From Sanguinoderma infundibulare (taxonomy: Eukaryota > Basidiomycota > Agaricomycetes > Polyporales > Polyporaceae), in contig JAVLRN010000011.1 of NCBI GenBank assembly GCA_032821775.1, positions 1 to 64,000 of the forward strand: 64,000 nt of DNA, read 5' to 3'. Shown here piece by piece: positions 22,801 through 34,991 of this stretch. The translations under genes were made by a program, and so were the position numbers. Positions within the stretch are counted from its first letter, which is position 1. Every line of letters begins with the position of its first letter. The notes beneath the pieces are model-generated. The model saw only the letters and a program-made list of their open reading frames with translations. It made no database searches and was not told the origin of the DNA.

Positions 22801-25800
22801 TCTTGGGCAGCAAGCGTTGCAGATGTATCGCGCCGCGAGCATGGACGTCGACGGAGAGGACAAAGGCAAGGAGGACGCTTGGAAGAGTCTTGAGGAGCAG
22901 TTCCACAGACGGTGGGAGCTACTCGCCGTGTGCCATGTCAAGACCGGCGATCGCAAGGTACGCTTCGTCTTTCTCGCGAACGTCTTTCGCTGACCAGAAA
23001 TCTTCAGTCTGCGTACGAAGCCTCCTTGAAAAGCATCAACGCGTTCCCGTTCGCTTTCCACAAGTTTGCCCAGCTGGCGCGGACAACTCCCCCAGCAGCG
23101 ATCTTTGAGAGCAGCCCCGCGCTCAAGCAGCTCGGCGTGCTCCTAGATCGCGTCACGTACATCGCCGCGTGCGAGCTGTTCCAGGCCCCGGATGCTGTCT
23201 CCGCATCATCTTGGTTCTCTGCGGACGTGTCGAACGTGGGCGGCGATGACGCCAGGTGTGTCCTGGGTGCGCTTCTCGAGCGGCAGCTTAGCAGCCTTGA
23301 GGAGAGTAAGTGGAAACAGGGTATTCAGGATGTCTTGCGACGGCTCCTCGACGATGCCCTCGAGGTGTACACGACCGCCGAACGACCCGTGCGGCGTGCG
23401 CGCGTCCTGCTGAAAAAGTTGGAGTTGTCTTACCACACAGGACCGAACGAAGATGCGCTGCATCATCACCAGGAGGCACAGACGCTCCTCGCTCGTCAGG
23501 TATGCTCTCTCGATCCGTTCTACCCGCCTCTCGAGAGCTCATTGGGCGCGCGCCGGCAGGACTTCGCCCTCGACGCGGCCCTTTCCCACTTCTCGTCTGA
23601 GTTTCTCGCGTCGCTCCACCTCTGGCTCGCCGTGCACGCCCATCGCGCACGTGAGCCTGCGCGTTCACCTTTCGTTATCTCGCACGCCGAAGACGCTTAC
23701 AAGGTCATCCGCGCGATGGTCCCCGTCGCCGCTACCCGGCCGTCCCTTGGCAGGACGTCTCTCGCGGCCGGCAAGTCTCCGAAAGAGATTGCTGTTCAGC
23801 CGGCCGAGTCGCAGCTCCCGCGGAGAATAACAAGGGGGAAGGCAGCGGCTGCCACTGCGACCACGCGCACAAAAGCTGTGGCTCCGCGGGCAACGAAGGC
23901 AAAGGTCCCGCCGGTAACGCCGAAGAAGCGGAGGGCTTTGGACCCGGTCTCACGCAATGTCGTGACGACGGGGGTGACTCCGCCGAAGGCCGCGGTCGTG
24001 CAAGGCAAGATAGAGTTTGACGATTTTGCAAAGCTCGTGGGCCTAGTTCGTGAGTCCTGGTCTTATCCGTTAGCACCGCGTCGAGAGGATGGGACTGACT
24101 GTTTCTTGGATAGGTATGGTGGCTCATCTCATTGGGCTCGTAGGACACGTTCTCGTCCGAGTGCAGCTCCTCAACGCCGCGCGAAAGCTGAGCGAGAGGC
24201 ACGTCGGCATCGCGTCAGAAGGTAAAAGTCTCGTGCCTTTCAAGTTCACACAATCTAACCTGTACCGCGATCCTGCAGTGTACGTCTCGCTGACCATAGA
24301 CACTGCGCACGAATACGTCAAGCTAGGACGGGCGGAGAAGGCCGCCTCCATCCTGGCCCATGTACTCCCAGCCGTGCGCAGCGGCTCTCTATCTTCAGAC
24401 GTCGTCGTCATATTCTTGTTGCGCTACTCTGAGGCACTTGCGGCAGCGGGCGAAGTGCTCAAGGCGTATGTTATCATATTCCTACGGGTCGCGTCTCTGT
24501 CTTGCTGATTGAGCCTATGTAGGTCAATGACGTATTGCGACGCAGTTGCTGCCGCTTCCGACGCTGTAGCGGACGAGAAGGCTTTGCCAATAGCGCAACG
24601 CATCAGAGTACGAGCGGCGCTCCTGGAGCGCGCTGCCCAAGCGGCATTGTCATATGCGTCGATTCAGGATGCAAGGGTAAGCTTATACCGCGATTTACCT
24701 TGCAAGATGTTGTTTAACCGGGTTCCGTGCAGGACAATCCCACCTCATCTATCGAGGGATTGACGCAAGCGCTCCGGCTATGGAACCGCGCTATTGAAAC
24801 ACTTTCTCGCCTGCAGCCTTCGGCGCCGAAGCAGCCTGCTGAAGACAACCCATTCGAGGTGACTCCAAAGCAACTGGAGAACTCTCAGACACCAATGCAA
24901 GAGCCAAGAGTCCTCTCTCCTCGCGCTTCCCGTCCTCAAGTTCTGATGGACTCATCTGGGTGGCGTTTAGCGGAAGGCCTTCTCTCCACCCTTCTATCGC
25001 TTTCGCAAGCGTACGCCGCTCGTGGGTCGGCACGGGAGGCAGAGTTCTTCATCCAGCAAACCAAGGACCTCGCAGAGTCCTTGCACGCCCCGGTTATGGT
25101 CAGCCGCGCGCTGGCCCAGCACGGAGAGCTTCAGATCCAGCTCGGTCAGCTGCAGGACGGACACCAGTCGCTCATGTGCGCGGCGGAGCTCGTCATGGAC
25201 CTCAAGGGACCGGACGCGGCGGAAGTGAGGCGGTTGCAAGGGCGGTACAGCCAACTGAGTGCCGACGCGAAGGGTGCGCGGCAGTTGTTCGTGGAGGCGA
25301 CAAGCCTCCTCGACGAACTCGGGAACATGTTTGCTGCCCTGGATGGTATCAGCGGGTACGTGGCAAGTTTGATCGAGTTGGATGGCGACTCAGTCAAAGC
25401 AAACACAAACAGGGCGAGGAAATCTGCGGTTGCGTCTCCTAAGGCACTGAGCGCCCAGATGTCGGAAAGCGTTCTAGCCCCAACGTTGCTCGCGAAAGTC
25501 TTGAGACAGCAAAGTACGTCGGTACTGCCGGTGTATATTGACTGCGACTGATTGGGGTAATATCTCGAATAGTTTCGCTCCTGCACGAGGTCGGCGAAGA
25601 GTACACGAAGCTGCTGGAGCGATTCGCGAAGTTGCCGCAAAACGCGGAAGCGAAGGTCGGGCGACGGATGACTCTCCTCATTGCGCTTACTGACCATTGA
25701 ACATAGGCGGAGGAGATCGCTCTCAGAGCCAAGCTGACGCTTGACGAGGTATACACGCGTTTCCGAGCAGATATGTTCCTCAGCTCGCTCGCGGAATCTG

Positions 25801-28099
25801 GTATGTCTAAGTCTGCCCGCCAAGCGAACGCTGTGCTGATTGAAAGCCTAGCGATGACCATCCCGATGGGAATGTCAGGCGATATTGCACCGTCCTCGGC
25901 ATCTCAAGATATGCTAGAAACTCTCGCGACCGCGGAGAAGCTGTTCTGGGAACACGTGGCTTACGTCGGGCGGCGTGGGCATGTTTCATCCGTCCGGGAG
26001 GCCGCTGTGTGTCTAGCTCTGATCAGGACGTTCCGGACGAGCTTGGGACGTGGAGACAAGCACACGCCTGTCTTGGCTGCCCAACTTCTAGGTTCGTACT
26101 ACCCTTGCTCTCATGGGAACGGTTACTGAATGCCGATGTGCAGACGCCTCTACTGTGACGACTTTGCGACGTGAGATGGTGGAGGTCATTCGCCATAAAT
26201 TCCTCAACGTGAATGCGGCCGACGACTTGCAATGGCCCCTAATCACTCCCAACGGGTCACCCCTTTCCCCGCAAGCCAAGCCCCGACAACTCGCGCCATT
26301 CAGTCACCCAAGGTTCCGCGAAGAGAATGACCACGACGATGAAGCAATGGATGACGTAGACCTGAAGACTTACTGGGAAACCATCGCCAAGCGATACGAA
26401 GCCCAGTGCTTCGACTCCCAGCGTATGTCTGTCAGCCAAGTCGATGCCTTGCCGCCGCATTGGACCATTGTCAACGTCAGCATTACCGAAGACAGGCACA
26501 CCATGTTCGTCACTCGCCAGCGTGCAGGCCACAAGCCGCTTATATTCTGCTTGCCGCTGAAAGGACGGCGAGAAGGCCAGGAAGACGAGCACCTGACGTA
26601 CGACGACGCTATCGACGAGCTTCGGGAGATCATCCGTCTCAGCGACGAAGGCGCGCAACAGGCGGGCGGCGTCCAGAAAACCGACAAGGCAGGCCGTGTC
26701 GCGTGGTGGAAGAGCCGAACCGAACTCGATACACGTCTGAAGGAGCTCCTGACTGATATCGAGTTCTGCTGGCTCGGCGCGTTCAAGGTTCGTCTAACTT
26801 GTCGTAGCTTCTCACATCAGTCTGATAAATCTGTCCTAGACAATCTTCCACCCGGCAACAGACCTCCATTCCGACGACCTCGCAGCGCTTAGATCACGTC
26901 TGGATTCCGTCTTCAAGGGTAGCCTGGTCTTCCAAGACAAGAAACTCAAGTCACGCGTGGAGCTCGATGACGGCCTCCTCGAATGCTTTTCCCACCTTCC
27001 TCCTTCATGTCGTGACGAAGAGCTGGAGGACCTCGTATACTTCATCCTCGACCTGTACCAGTTCCACGGCATCCCGGTCGCCATCTCCGAAGTCGAGATG
27101 GATCAGGTGATAGTCGAGCTCCGCACCGCCCTCGAAGAGCATTCGATGCGACTCAAGGCCCGTTCGACCGACGGAGGCGACGACGACGACCACATCTTCC
27201 TCGTGCTCGACAAGAACGTTCAGGGCATCCCTTGGGAGTCTCTTCCCGTCCTGAGGGGCAAAAGCGTGAGTCGCATACCCAGCGTCGACTTCCTGCTCGA
27301 CCGTCTCGAGTTCTCCCGCCGGCGGAAAGGCGAGTCGCAAGACGCCCCGCTCGATCGCGGGACGGTAGATCCTCGCAAGGCGTACTTTGTACTCAACCCG
27401 AGCGGCGACCTGAAAGGCACCGAAGGCCGCTTCGTGGACTGGCTCAAGGAAATGAAGACCGCCGGGTGGGACGGCGTCGTCGGCCGTCCGCCAAGCGAGC
27501 AACAGCTCCTGGACGCGCTGACCAACCGCGACCTCGTCATGTAAGTCCTGTCCTTCCCGCTCTCGCAAGCCAATACCCCCACTCACTCGAATTGCCTTGC
27601 ATATATAGCTACTTCGGACACGGCGGCGCAGAGCAATACGTCCGTTCGCACAAAGTCCGCCATCTGCAGCGCTGCGCCGCGACGATGCTCTGGGGCTGTT
27701 CGTCCGGCACACTCAAGTACATGGGCGACTTTGACCGTACCGGCACGCCGTACCACTACATGCTCGCCGGCTGGTACGTCCGCGAAAACCATCTCATCTC
27801 GTCCGGTTCGATCGCGCGCGCGCGCGCTAACGTTTTAACGTTCTCTCCAACACAGCCCGACGCTCGTCGCGAACCTCTGGGACGTGACCGACCGCGACAT
27901 CGACAAATTCTCACAGTCCGTCTTCGACGATCTCCGCCTCACCCCCGATTCCGTCAAGCACTGGTCTTCTCCGGAGGGCGAGGGCGCGATCGAGGGAACG
28001 TCTGTCGTCGCAGCGGTCGCGCGCGCGAGAGACAGCTGCAAGCTGAAATACCTCACTGGCGCAGCACCGGTCGTCTACGGGATACCCTTCTACCTGTAG
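19817..28099 (+). CDS. ESP1: Separase (sister-chromatid cohesin protease)
   Basis: Eighteen exons: 19817-20239, 20287-20925, 22029-22155, 22208-22458, 22511-22957, 23008-23499, 23560-24049, 24114-24221, 24279-24465, 24523-24676, 24733-25513, 25573-25655, 25707-25800, 25852-26091, 26144-26787, 26840-27540, 27609-27773, 27856-28099; 2089 aa, all in frame. The long N-terminal part is alpha-helical and repeat-like, with a basic Lys/Arg-rich stretch near residues 900-980. The C-terminal caspase-like (C50) domain has [19 protein letters not shown], the catalytic His in [10 protein letters not shown] (about 1958) and the catalytic Cys in MLWGCSSG (about 1984), then [20 protein letters not shown]. 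It cleaves the kleisin subunit of cohesin at anaphase and is held by securin. Intron 2 is about 1.1 kb against 50-60 bp for the others and holds a TIR element. The 51-bp intron at 25801-25851 also reads through. Confidence 0.95.
21102..21627. mobile_element. 526-bp element with 47-bp terminal inverted repeats in a separase intron
   Basis: The left end (21102-21148) and the reverse complement of the right end (21581-21627) agree at 42 of 47 positions by eye and start TTACA(C/G)CTAAGAGCG. Between them lies the 5' part of an F-box-like gene. Short TIRs with captured host sequence and no transposase are the pattern of a non-autonomous Pack-type DNA element. No clear target-site duplication was found next to the ends, so exact boundaries are uncertain. 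The element is confined to intron 2 and need not disturb the protein. Confidence 0.7.
21165..21589 (+). pseudogene. F-box protein 5' fragment captured between the TIRs
   Basis: The frame starts [13 protein letters not shown] and continues with an F-box-like stretch ([20 protein letters not shown], then [20 protein letters not shown]) typical of basidiomycete F-box proteins, then [13 protein letters not shown]. Near 21500 the sensible reading moves to another frame ([18 protein letters not shown]) and ends at a TAG formed where the right inverted repeat begins. Coding sequence cut off exactly at the repeat, with no continuation in frame, argues for capture of a gene fragment. Confidence 0.6.
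21628..22028. other. Remainder of the outsized separase intron
   Basis: About 400 bp right of the TIR element. A plus-strand stretch (about 21720-21898) reads like coding sequence ([14 protein letters not shown], then [19 protein letters not shown]) before a TGA; it may be more captured gene sequence, perhaps from a second insertion. The intron ends at an ACTCGAG acceptor at 22028. Confidence 0.35.
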
Positions 28100-28743
28100 C
28101 CACACACTCCGCTCACGTCTTCGTGCTGTATCTATATGTTGTGTTCTGTCACACTTGAGCTTGAGTGACCGTCCCCTCTTCGGGAGACGGGCTAGAAGCG
28201 CACATGGAACCCATCGGCCGTAGTCACTCGTCATCGTGGTGATTTCAGGTCTCCGTAGCCGTCGAAAGCCATCAAAGTCACTCCTCGCTCCTGCGAAGGC
28301 AGCGGTGAGCATCGAGAACAAAGAAAAGCCGAATATTGAACGCTGAACGTTGCAACGTCGAACATCGGTACATACGAAGTCGAAAGAACACTACTAAATT
28401 ACGCACAGCACCGTACTGTACCTACAAGCGACGAACACACACATTCGCGCGCGCGCGCGCGAAGCGAAAGCAAAACAGAAAGCTACCGTAAAACGAATAC
28501 TACGAACCCGCGAGCGACAATTACGATATGACGCTAACTCGAAAGAGCAAAAGAAGAGAGAAAGAGAGATAGAGAGAGCAAAGACCGCACATAAGTTATA
28601 TCCCGGTCGGGGGCGAGGGGGGTACTACATAAGCAATAAGGTATTCAGCCAAGCCGATGGCTATAGATACACCGAGATCCGTTCTATCACCGTCCCTTCT
28701 TCTAACATGTGGTCGTATCGTGTCCAGGTTAGGTATCCGTCCG
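28100..28743. other. Separase to G-alpha convergent intergenic region
   Basis: About 640 bp between two converging genes. It holds 3' flanks only, a 16-bp run of alternating CG (28446-28461) and an AGAG-rich tract (28550-28580). No gene is supported. Confidence 0.6.
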
Positions 28744-31205
28744 TCATACGAAGTCGGCCCGTTGCAGGTTGTGGCGCAGCACGCCGTCTCGGACTAAGAG
28801 AAGGAAGGGGGAGGAGGGTGGAGGAGGAGGGTGGGGGTTGAATTCAGACGTTAGCGTGGCAGAACGGCAAGCAAAAAACGCATTTACCCGAGGCCAACGT
28901 CGATGCCGTAGCTTTCGTGTCCTGTGCATGACAAGCAGAAGCAGAAGCAAGAAATCAGCTATCCGGAGCGTGCAGCCATGGCGATGGACACGAGTGGCGA
29001 CTCACGATGGCGGTCGTGACGTAACCGTAGAATGGCCGTCCGGCCTGCGGAGAGTATTCGCGATGTTGGTCACGGAACTTTTGGTGGAGGTCTAAAAGGC
29101 CGCTCGGTGTTCAGGGGCGCTGGGTACGAACGAACAGCAGTGAAGCTGAAAATTTTTGGCTTACATCGAGCGAGGACGGGCGCCGAGTTATCACGCTCGG
29201 CGAAACTCGGCAGGTATTTGTTGATCTTGACGCCGGCTTCGAGCTTCTTCTCCAGCAGGTCGTATTTGTTCAGAAACACTGAGGGGGGGAGGGAACAAAG
29301 GACAAGAACGTGGTCATCAGCAGGCCCGCCGAGGTGAGATGAGAGCGACGTACAAACGATGATGCACTTTGCGAGAAGCTTGGACTGGATGACGCCCTTC
29401 CAGAGCAGGAACGAGTCTTCGAGGCGGTTGACCCGGCGGTCTTCCGCCAGCAGCTCGTCAAAGCACGATATGGGGGCGAGGAAGAGGATCGCGTGCGCAT
29501 CGTCAAAGTATGGATACCAGGCGGCACGCTGGAGAAAGAAGGATAGAATACAGCCGATCAGCGCGGGCGCAGGTGGGCGGAAAGTTTCGAAACGAACGCA
29601 CCGATGTGCGCGAGCCGCCGACGTCATAGATCATCCACTCGCGGGCGACTTCGGTTGCCGGCGCTGGAGGTTCTGGAGTTAAGTAGCGGGCGTCGGGACA
29701 TGGAACGAGGGGGACGAAGAGGCCGGATGCACTCACCGTTCTCCATCACGAGCCTGTACTCCTGGACGCCGACTGTACGGAGGCGAGAGCGGACGACGTC
29801 GCGGTCCGAAGGCTCGTAATCTCGTTGTGTTATGCGCGCGATATCGTTCAGGAAGCTGTCGAGCGGTCAGCAGACGGCAGAGACTGGGGAGGGATTGAAA
29901 CGGGGACGGACAATCCTGGGGAGAGCTCCATGCGGACCCTGCGTCTCTTCAACAGGTCGCGCAGTACGGGGTCATCCCAAAGGGCCTTCATATCGTCGGC
30001 ACAACTGGCGATGATCTCTGTGGCGTCATCGAGCTTGGAACCGGCGACGGCGGTGCTGACCCTGGCGCCGTCGTCGTCGTCGTCGGTACCGGCAATCTTG
30101 TGGTAGGCGGATTTGACGGCGTCGCGCCAGGTGTTGTTGGAGCGGACGTAAAATTCTGCGGGCCGTCGGCGACCGGGCCCGTCGGGAAAGGGAGCGGCGG
30201 GGTTGGGTTCGTCGGCAGGGGATGCGGGGAAAGGGATGTCGTGGTCGTTCTCGTCGGTGGCGACGCCGATGAGCTGCTTGAGGTCAGCTTCGACGCGGCG
30301 GAGGGGGGCGAGGCGGAGCTTGAGCAAGGCATGGGTGTGGGTGAACTGGATTGGGGAGATGCACTCGGTAGAGGAGCTGGCAGAGTCAGCGATGAGGGGG
30401 TGGAGAGCAGGGGAAGCGGAGGTGGAGGTGGGGCTGGAGGGCTTGGACATCTCTGCGTTGAGGATGTCGAGGATGGAGTTGATGGAGCGGATGAGGTTGA
30501 GCTGAATGACGGCGCGCCATGAAGCACGTTCTGTCTTCCATGCCTTTGGGGCGAAGGCAAGCTGGAAGTCTGGAAGGACGGGAGGATGGAGAGTGAGGGA
30601 CGAGACGGGGGAGGATGTGAGGGGCTGCTTACTTTTCAAGGTGGTGGATTTGCCTGGATGATGGATGGAGTGGTCAGCGAACGGTCTCGGACAGTCTCCC
30701 ACGACGAATGGTGGTCTGCGGTGTGTCAAACTAGCTTTCGCACGAGAAGGGTCAAGGGACGGCGCAGCGGCGGTCGTGCGCCAAGGACGTGAGACGGGGA
30801 GACATGACAGAATGGAAGCAAGGTCGGGCAGATTGTCATGGGTGGCAATGCTTGGCCAGGGTCATGACCGGCCGGAACGACAATCTCGAGCGAGGACGAA
30901 ACGGAGGAGGTGGAGGAGGGGATTGCTGAGAACGAGGCTTGACGGAGGGAGGGACGGGGGGAGGAAGAGGAAGGGGGCATACCGGATTCGCTTTGACCGA
31001 GGAGAAGGAGCTTGAACATGTTCTTCTGCTTCTTCCATGCAGCGCGGTCCTGCTTGATGGCCTCGTCGATCTCGTCATTAATCCGCTTCGCCTCCTCCTC
31101 GAGCTTCAGTCGCGCTGCCTTCTGCACTGGCGTTTCACCTGGCGGCGGGGCTATGGCGGCCGCGAGAGGATCCTCGGGGTCGGTTGACCGGCGAGCGCTG
31201 TACAT
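28744..31205 (-). CDS. Heterotrimeric G-protein alpha subunit, large divergent type
   Basis: Ten exons on the minus strand: 30983-31205, 30633-30653, 29912-30569, 29737-29855, 29602-29672, 29354-29528, 29165-29278, 29006-29091, 28888-28921, 28744-28793; 516 aa in one consistent frame. G1 is GQSESGKST, with the 21-bp exon 2 encoding its end. A ~70-residue basic/charged N-terminal helix precedes it. The helical domain contains a low-complexity insert (Ser/Pro-rich, then Asp-rich), making it ~150 residues longer than a standard G-alpha. Switch I is RLRTVGVQEYR, G3 is DVGGSRTS, G4 is FLNKYD, and the C-terminus is VLRHNLQRADFV. The switch II Gln of DVGGQ is Ser (about residue 361), and the G5 TCAT motif is TKAT. 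No N-terminal MGxxxS myristoylation motif is seen. It signals from membrane receptors; which receptor or effector is unknown. Confidence 0.93.
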
Positions 31206-33231
31206 CGCTGAGGAGGGCGCGGCCGGGGCTACGAGGGATGCAGATTGGACAGTGTGGGGGAAGAGGGAGGGGAGAGGGAAGGAGGAGGATATAAATTATA
31301 TGCGGAGGACGAGGCTGGTTAGTGGCAAGTCCATTCCATTGCAATTCCCCGCAGGCGCGCCAAGGGCGACGAGGACGACTCAGCCAGGCGCGCCACTCAT
31401 CCGCCCATGACCTCGCCCACCGGCCACCGCACTGGCAACCGTCTCACATTCCCCCGGTCCTTCCCTTTGCCCCGAGACCTCCACTCGCAAGCCCGGACTA
31501 CTTGCCGCCCGACCGTCTGTCTCTGCTCAGTGCTCGCGACGACAACTTGACCAGGCACTGCGACATGCTTATTACCCGTCCCTCTTGCTCTCCAAACGAC
31601 TTTGATCATTCAAGCTCATCATTCATTTTCCCAACGCCAAGTCCACCCGCTATCCGCGTATCTGGTCATGACGCCCCGCCGTTGCTGGCCAATTACACGA
31701 CTAATTGCCTCTACCTCCTTCATACACCTGCCAAACCGCGCGCCACCACAGGTGCTCCACCGTCGTCGCCGCATCACCCGTCTCGAAAGCATTGAAACGC
31801 ATTGAATCCTCCAAGTCTAATCGCTGCACCCTGCCCTCACCTGATCAGCTGCCCCAACGCCCCCGGCTTCTCCAGGCACCGTGCTACACCAACACAAGAT
31901 CCCTCCGCTCTACCTGCTCCACAACGCTCACTGCGCCATCTGCCCTCACCTGCCCTTCCTAGCAGGTCCTCTACGACCCAGCGGAATAGGCCTGAGACCC
32001 ATGTACCGCTCATCAACGCGTATCAATTACTCTTCGTTACAAACCTTCCATCCGCGCACCCGGATCTCGTCCATACTACCCAAGCGATATTCAATATCCA
32101 TCTCGCTCGCGCCTCCCAGCCTCGCCTACTACTAGCGTACTTCTTCTCATGATCAACTAAGTCGGTACATACTAGCATTGTCCTTGGTCCGACCTACGCT
32201 CGTAGATCTAAACTTGACCAAGACCAATGCTCGTTCCCGTTCGCGTATTCGGTGCAATACTTACCCTGCTCACCCGCACTGATTATATCCGAAATTACCG
32301 GACCCCCCGTATTTCCAGTTGGAACTTGGTCCAACGCGTAGATACCACTTGCGACGTCGGTAAGCCACCTCCCTCGAAACTTGGTAACTGCTCGAAGCGA
32401 ATTGGCCATCATTCGCATCTCAGTGCAGGCCACACGCATCTTTGCGAGTCACGCTTCCATCTCATTCTTCCCTGAGTCCCAGCCAATCGTTGCATCGGTG
32501 TTGAACGCTCATGAATTCGAGACGTCAATTACATACCAGCCTCCCAACAAGGTTGGTCAACACCGGGAACATGGCCAGGGCCGCGGCCTCTGACTGACGT
32601 TGGCGATCGGCGCTGTTAACGATCAGTCTAACTTAAACCCTACTAGACCGCCCCGCTTTCCCGATCGCTCCCAACAAGAATATACAGAGCCACTTCAATA
32701 TTTGAATCCGCGCCCATCAGTATCGACATCATCCATGTACGTTTGCCGCATGCATACGGTGTTTCGAGTGAGCCTTCATTCCGACCTTTGACGCGGAAAA
32801 TGCACCCATCCCACTTCAGGTGCGACCAGGGTGCGACCGAGGGCTGACAAGTACAGTACCCTCGAGGAAGAGCTCGAGAGTACATTCATCCAGGGAGGAC
32901 AGGTCGCGTGCCGTACGCTAGAACTTGGACTCAAGTCCTTCAACTTTAGTATCCGACCACGACCTTCGGAACGTCATTATGTGCAGGCTTATCAACGTGC
33001 CCACCCTTATTGGACAAGGTAAAGAGTGTAGGGCGGAGTACGACAGTATTAGTGGAAGTAGCGGAGAACGCCACAAGTTCGGCCCTTCATAGGAAATTAC
33101 CACAGTCTGCCCGCTATCGAACACCATATGTTGAACTCGTACATAAACCATCCAGCCATGTAAGCATAGACCCACTTCTCCCCGCGGCCCGGGCTCACAA
33201 ACCCATAGGGCATCCGCATCATACTGGTGAA
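31206..33231. other. Gene-poor region, faint coding remnants
   Basis: About 2 kb with the G-alpha promoter at its left end and no supported gene. Minus-strand frames at 32194-32439, 32643-32885 and 32918-33175 have protein-like composition (for example LRAVTKFRGRWLTDVASGIY) but no shared splice structure and no family I recognise. They may be decayed pieces of a gene. Confidence 0.4.
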
Positions 33232-33900
33232 CTAGAAAGACCTAGGATACATGCCTGCCTGCCTCCAGTCCACGAGCCACACTCGGTTGTTCCTATCGAC
33301 GAGGATGTTGTCAACGTTACCATGCAGGTCTTGATGCGCCAGCACCAGGGGGAGGTTCAGATCCAATGCGAACCATGCCACAATGTCCGTCGGCTCTTGG
33401 AAACGTCCTGGGGTCTACCATACCATACGGCCCCACGACATCAGGCAGCCGTGCGCACCGAAGACTGAGCACTGTTGCCCAGAGCTCGAGAGCGGACCCG
33501 GATACGTCTGCATGCCCGGAGCGCGCACCGTGCACAACTCTGAGATGTACATAACGGCGCAAGGTGACCAACACTTCGGCTTGACGCCACCATCCGCGAG
33601 GTCGTCCCAACATTCGCAAAGCGTCCGCCCGTCGACGAACTCCACGACCATCCACTCGCAGTCCTCCCCGGCGCCGCACCGGTAGATCTGAGGCACCAGG
33701 ATGGACGTTCTCTCCCACACGAGCACTTGCGCCGTCACCTCCCCCACCCGATCGTTGCACTTCGTCCACACCTTCATCATTCCGTCCACTCCAGTCTCCC
33801 ACCCGCCGGATCGAGCTTAGACCCCGGCTACTGCCATTGTAGGAACCGCTCAAGGAGCTCTTCGTCTGAGCTGCCCGATCGCGAGATGCTCGCCCGCGTC
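33232..33900 (-). pseudogene. Aminoglycoside-phosphotransferase-like kinase, decayed
   Basis: On the minus strand an upstream piece (EELLERFLQW) is followed by VWTKCNDRVGEVTAQVL, TSILVPQIYRCG and CEWMVVEFVDGRTLCECW, the N-lobe pattern of fungal APH-family proteins. Further on, in the same frame, come LPLVLAHQDLHGNVDNILVD and RVWLVDWRQAGMYP, which supply the catalytic HxDxxxxN and the DFG-equivalent VDW. A TAG at 33415-33417 (after MSWGRMVW) breaks the frame between the lobes, the nucleotide-binding Lys segment is degraded and the usual C-terminal helices are absent. Such proteins are common, variable kinases in basidiomycetes with mostly unknown substrates. Confidence 0.7.
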
Positions 33901-34991
33901 GGAAGCTTGGCGTGGCAAACCGTCAACACGAACCCGTCACCACATACCGCAAACAGTCGTTGGTGGTGCTTACCTGGCGTCATCTCGCCTCCGTCGCCTT
34001 ATCCGGTACTTCTCGCGCCACTGCTGCATTTCCATTCGAATGTTACCGTCCACCAATCAAGAGGAGGGGATCAGCGGCGGAGGGGTATGTATCATGTCGG
34101 AGACGCAGGCGGCCTGTTCGCACATCTGATATCTGTATCGCTCACCTTTCCCCTGGCCGTCCCTCGTAAACTCAATGCGTTAGCGTACCAATCCCCGGGT
34201 CCACATGCACTCATCCCGGGACATAGTATGTATACGCACAGATCGCGTGCAGTTCACGAGCGGTTCACAAACGCAGGGGCCCACAGCCCCTTCGGCCAGC
34301 CTCAGCCTCGGGCCTGCACTGATCCTTTGTGAATCCGCCCCGGAGGCGCCGATGACAGAACATGCGGAAACGGCCCAGTCGTGACTCGTCGTCCCGCGAC
34401 AAATTCATGCTATGTACCTGCTATCTGCTAGTGGCGCAATCGGGGCAGAGTGAACGATTCATAGCACGGTGTTCACGCCCGTCGGGGGCACCGCGGCACG
34501 CGATATCGGAGGACCGGACGAATATCATGCATGTCAAACCCTGCAGTGGAGGAGCGGCACGTTGATTCAAATCGTGCGCGTGTTCGCACATGAAAGCCTC
34601 AGCTGAGCCCGCCGACAGATAAATAAATATTAATGACTCTGTTCGTGCCTCATCAATCGCGATCGAGTCTCGGACGCAGCTTGAGGATGAAGTGATTAAA
34701 CGCCAGCCTGAGCTCGCGATATCCATGCCTCCCTCTCTCCCTCCCGTCCGAATCCATTGCAACTTCGCCGGAACTTGCCTCATTGATGTCCGCAAGAGTC
34801 GCCAGTGGAACATACGTGACCCAGTCGTCGAAAATCCGATCCAATAAAGTTAACGAAGCCTCGTCGACTAGACAGAAATCCAGGATAGAGTATATGAACA
34901 AATCCATGAACAGCGACAGTATATACAACCCATCGGCTATAGGTAGGGGGGGGATATTAAAAGCGGATGCGCGTCGGACAGACGACTCACA
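33901..34991. other. Gene-poor region
   Basis: About 1.1 kb. A 91-codon minus-strand frame (34653-34928) and smaller ones occur, without recognisable domains. No other feature is supported. Confidence 0.45.

Noticed and set aside
30100..30522. 140-codon plus-strand frame rich in Gly/Val
   Set aside because: It is antisense to the low-complexity insert of the G-alpha gene.
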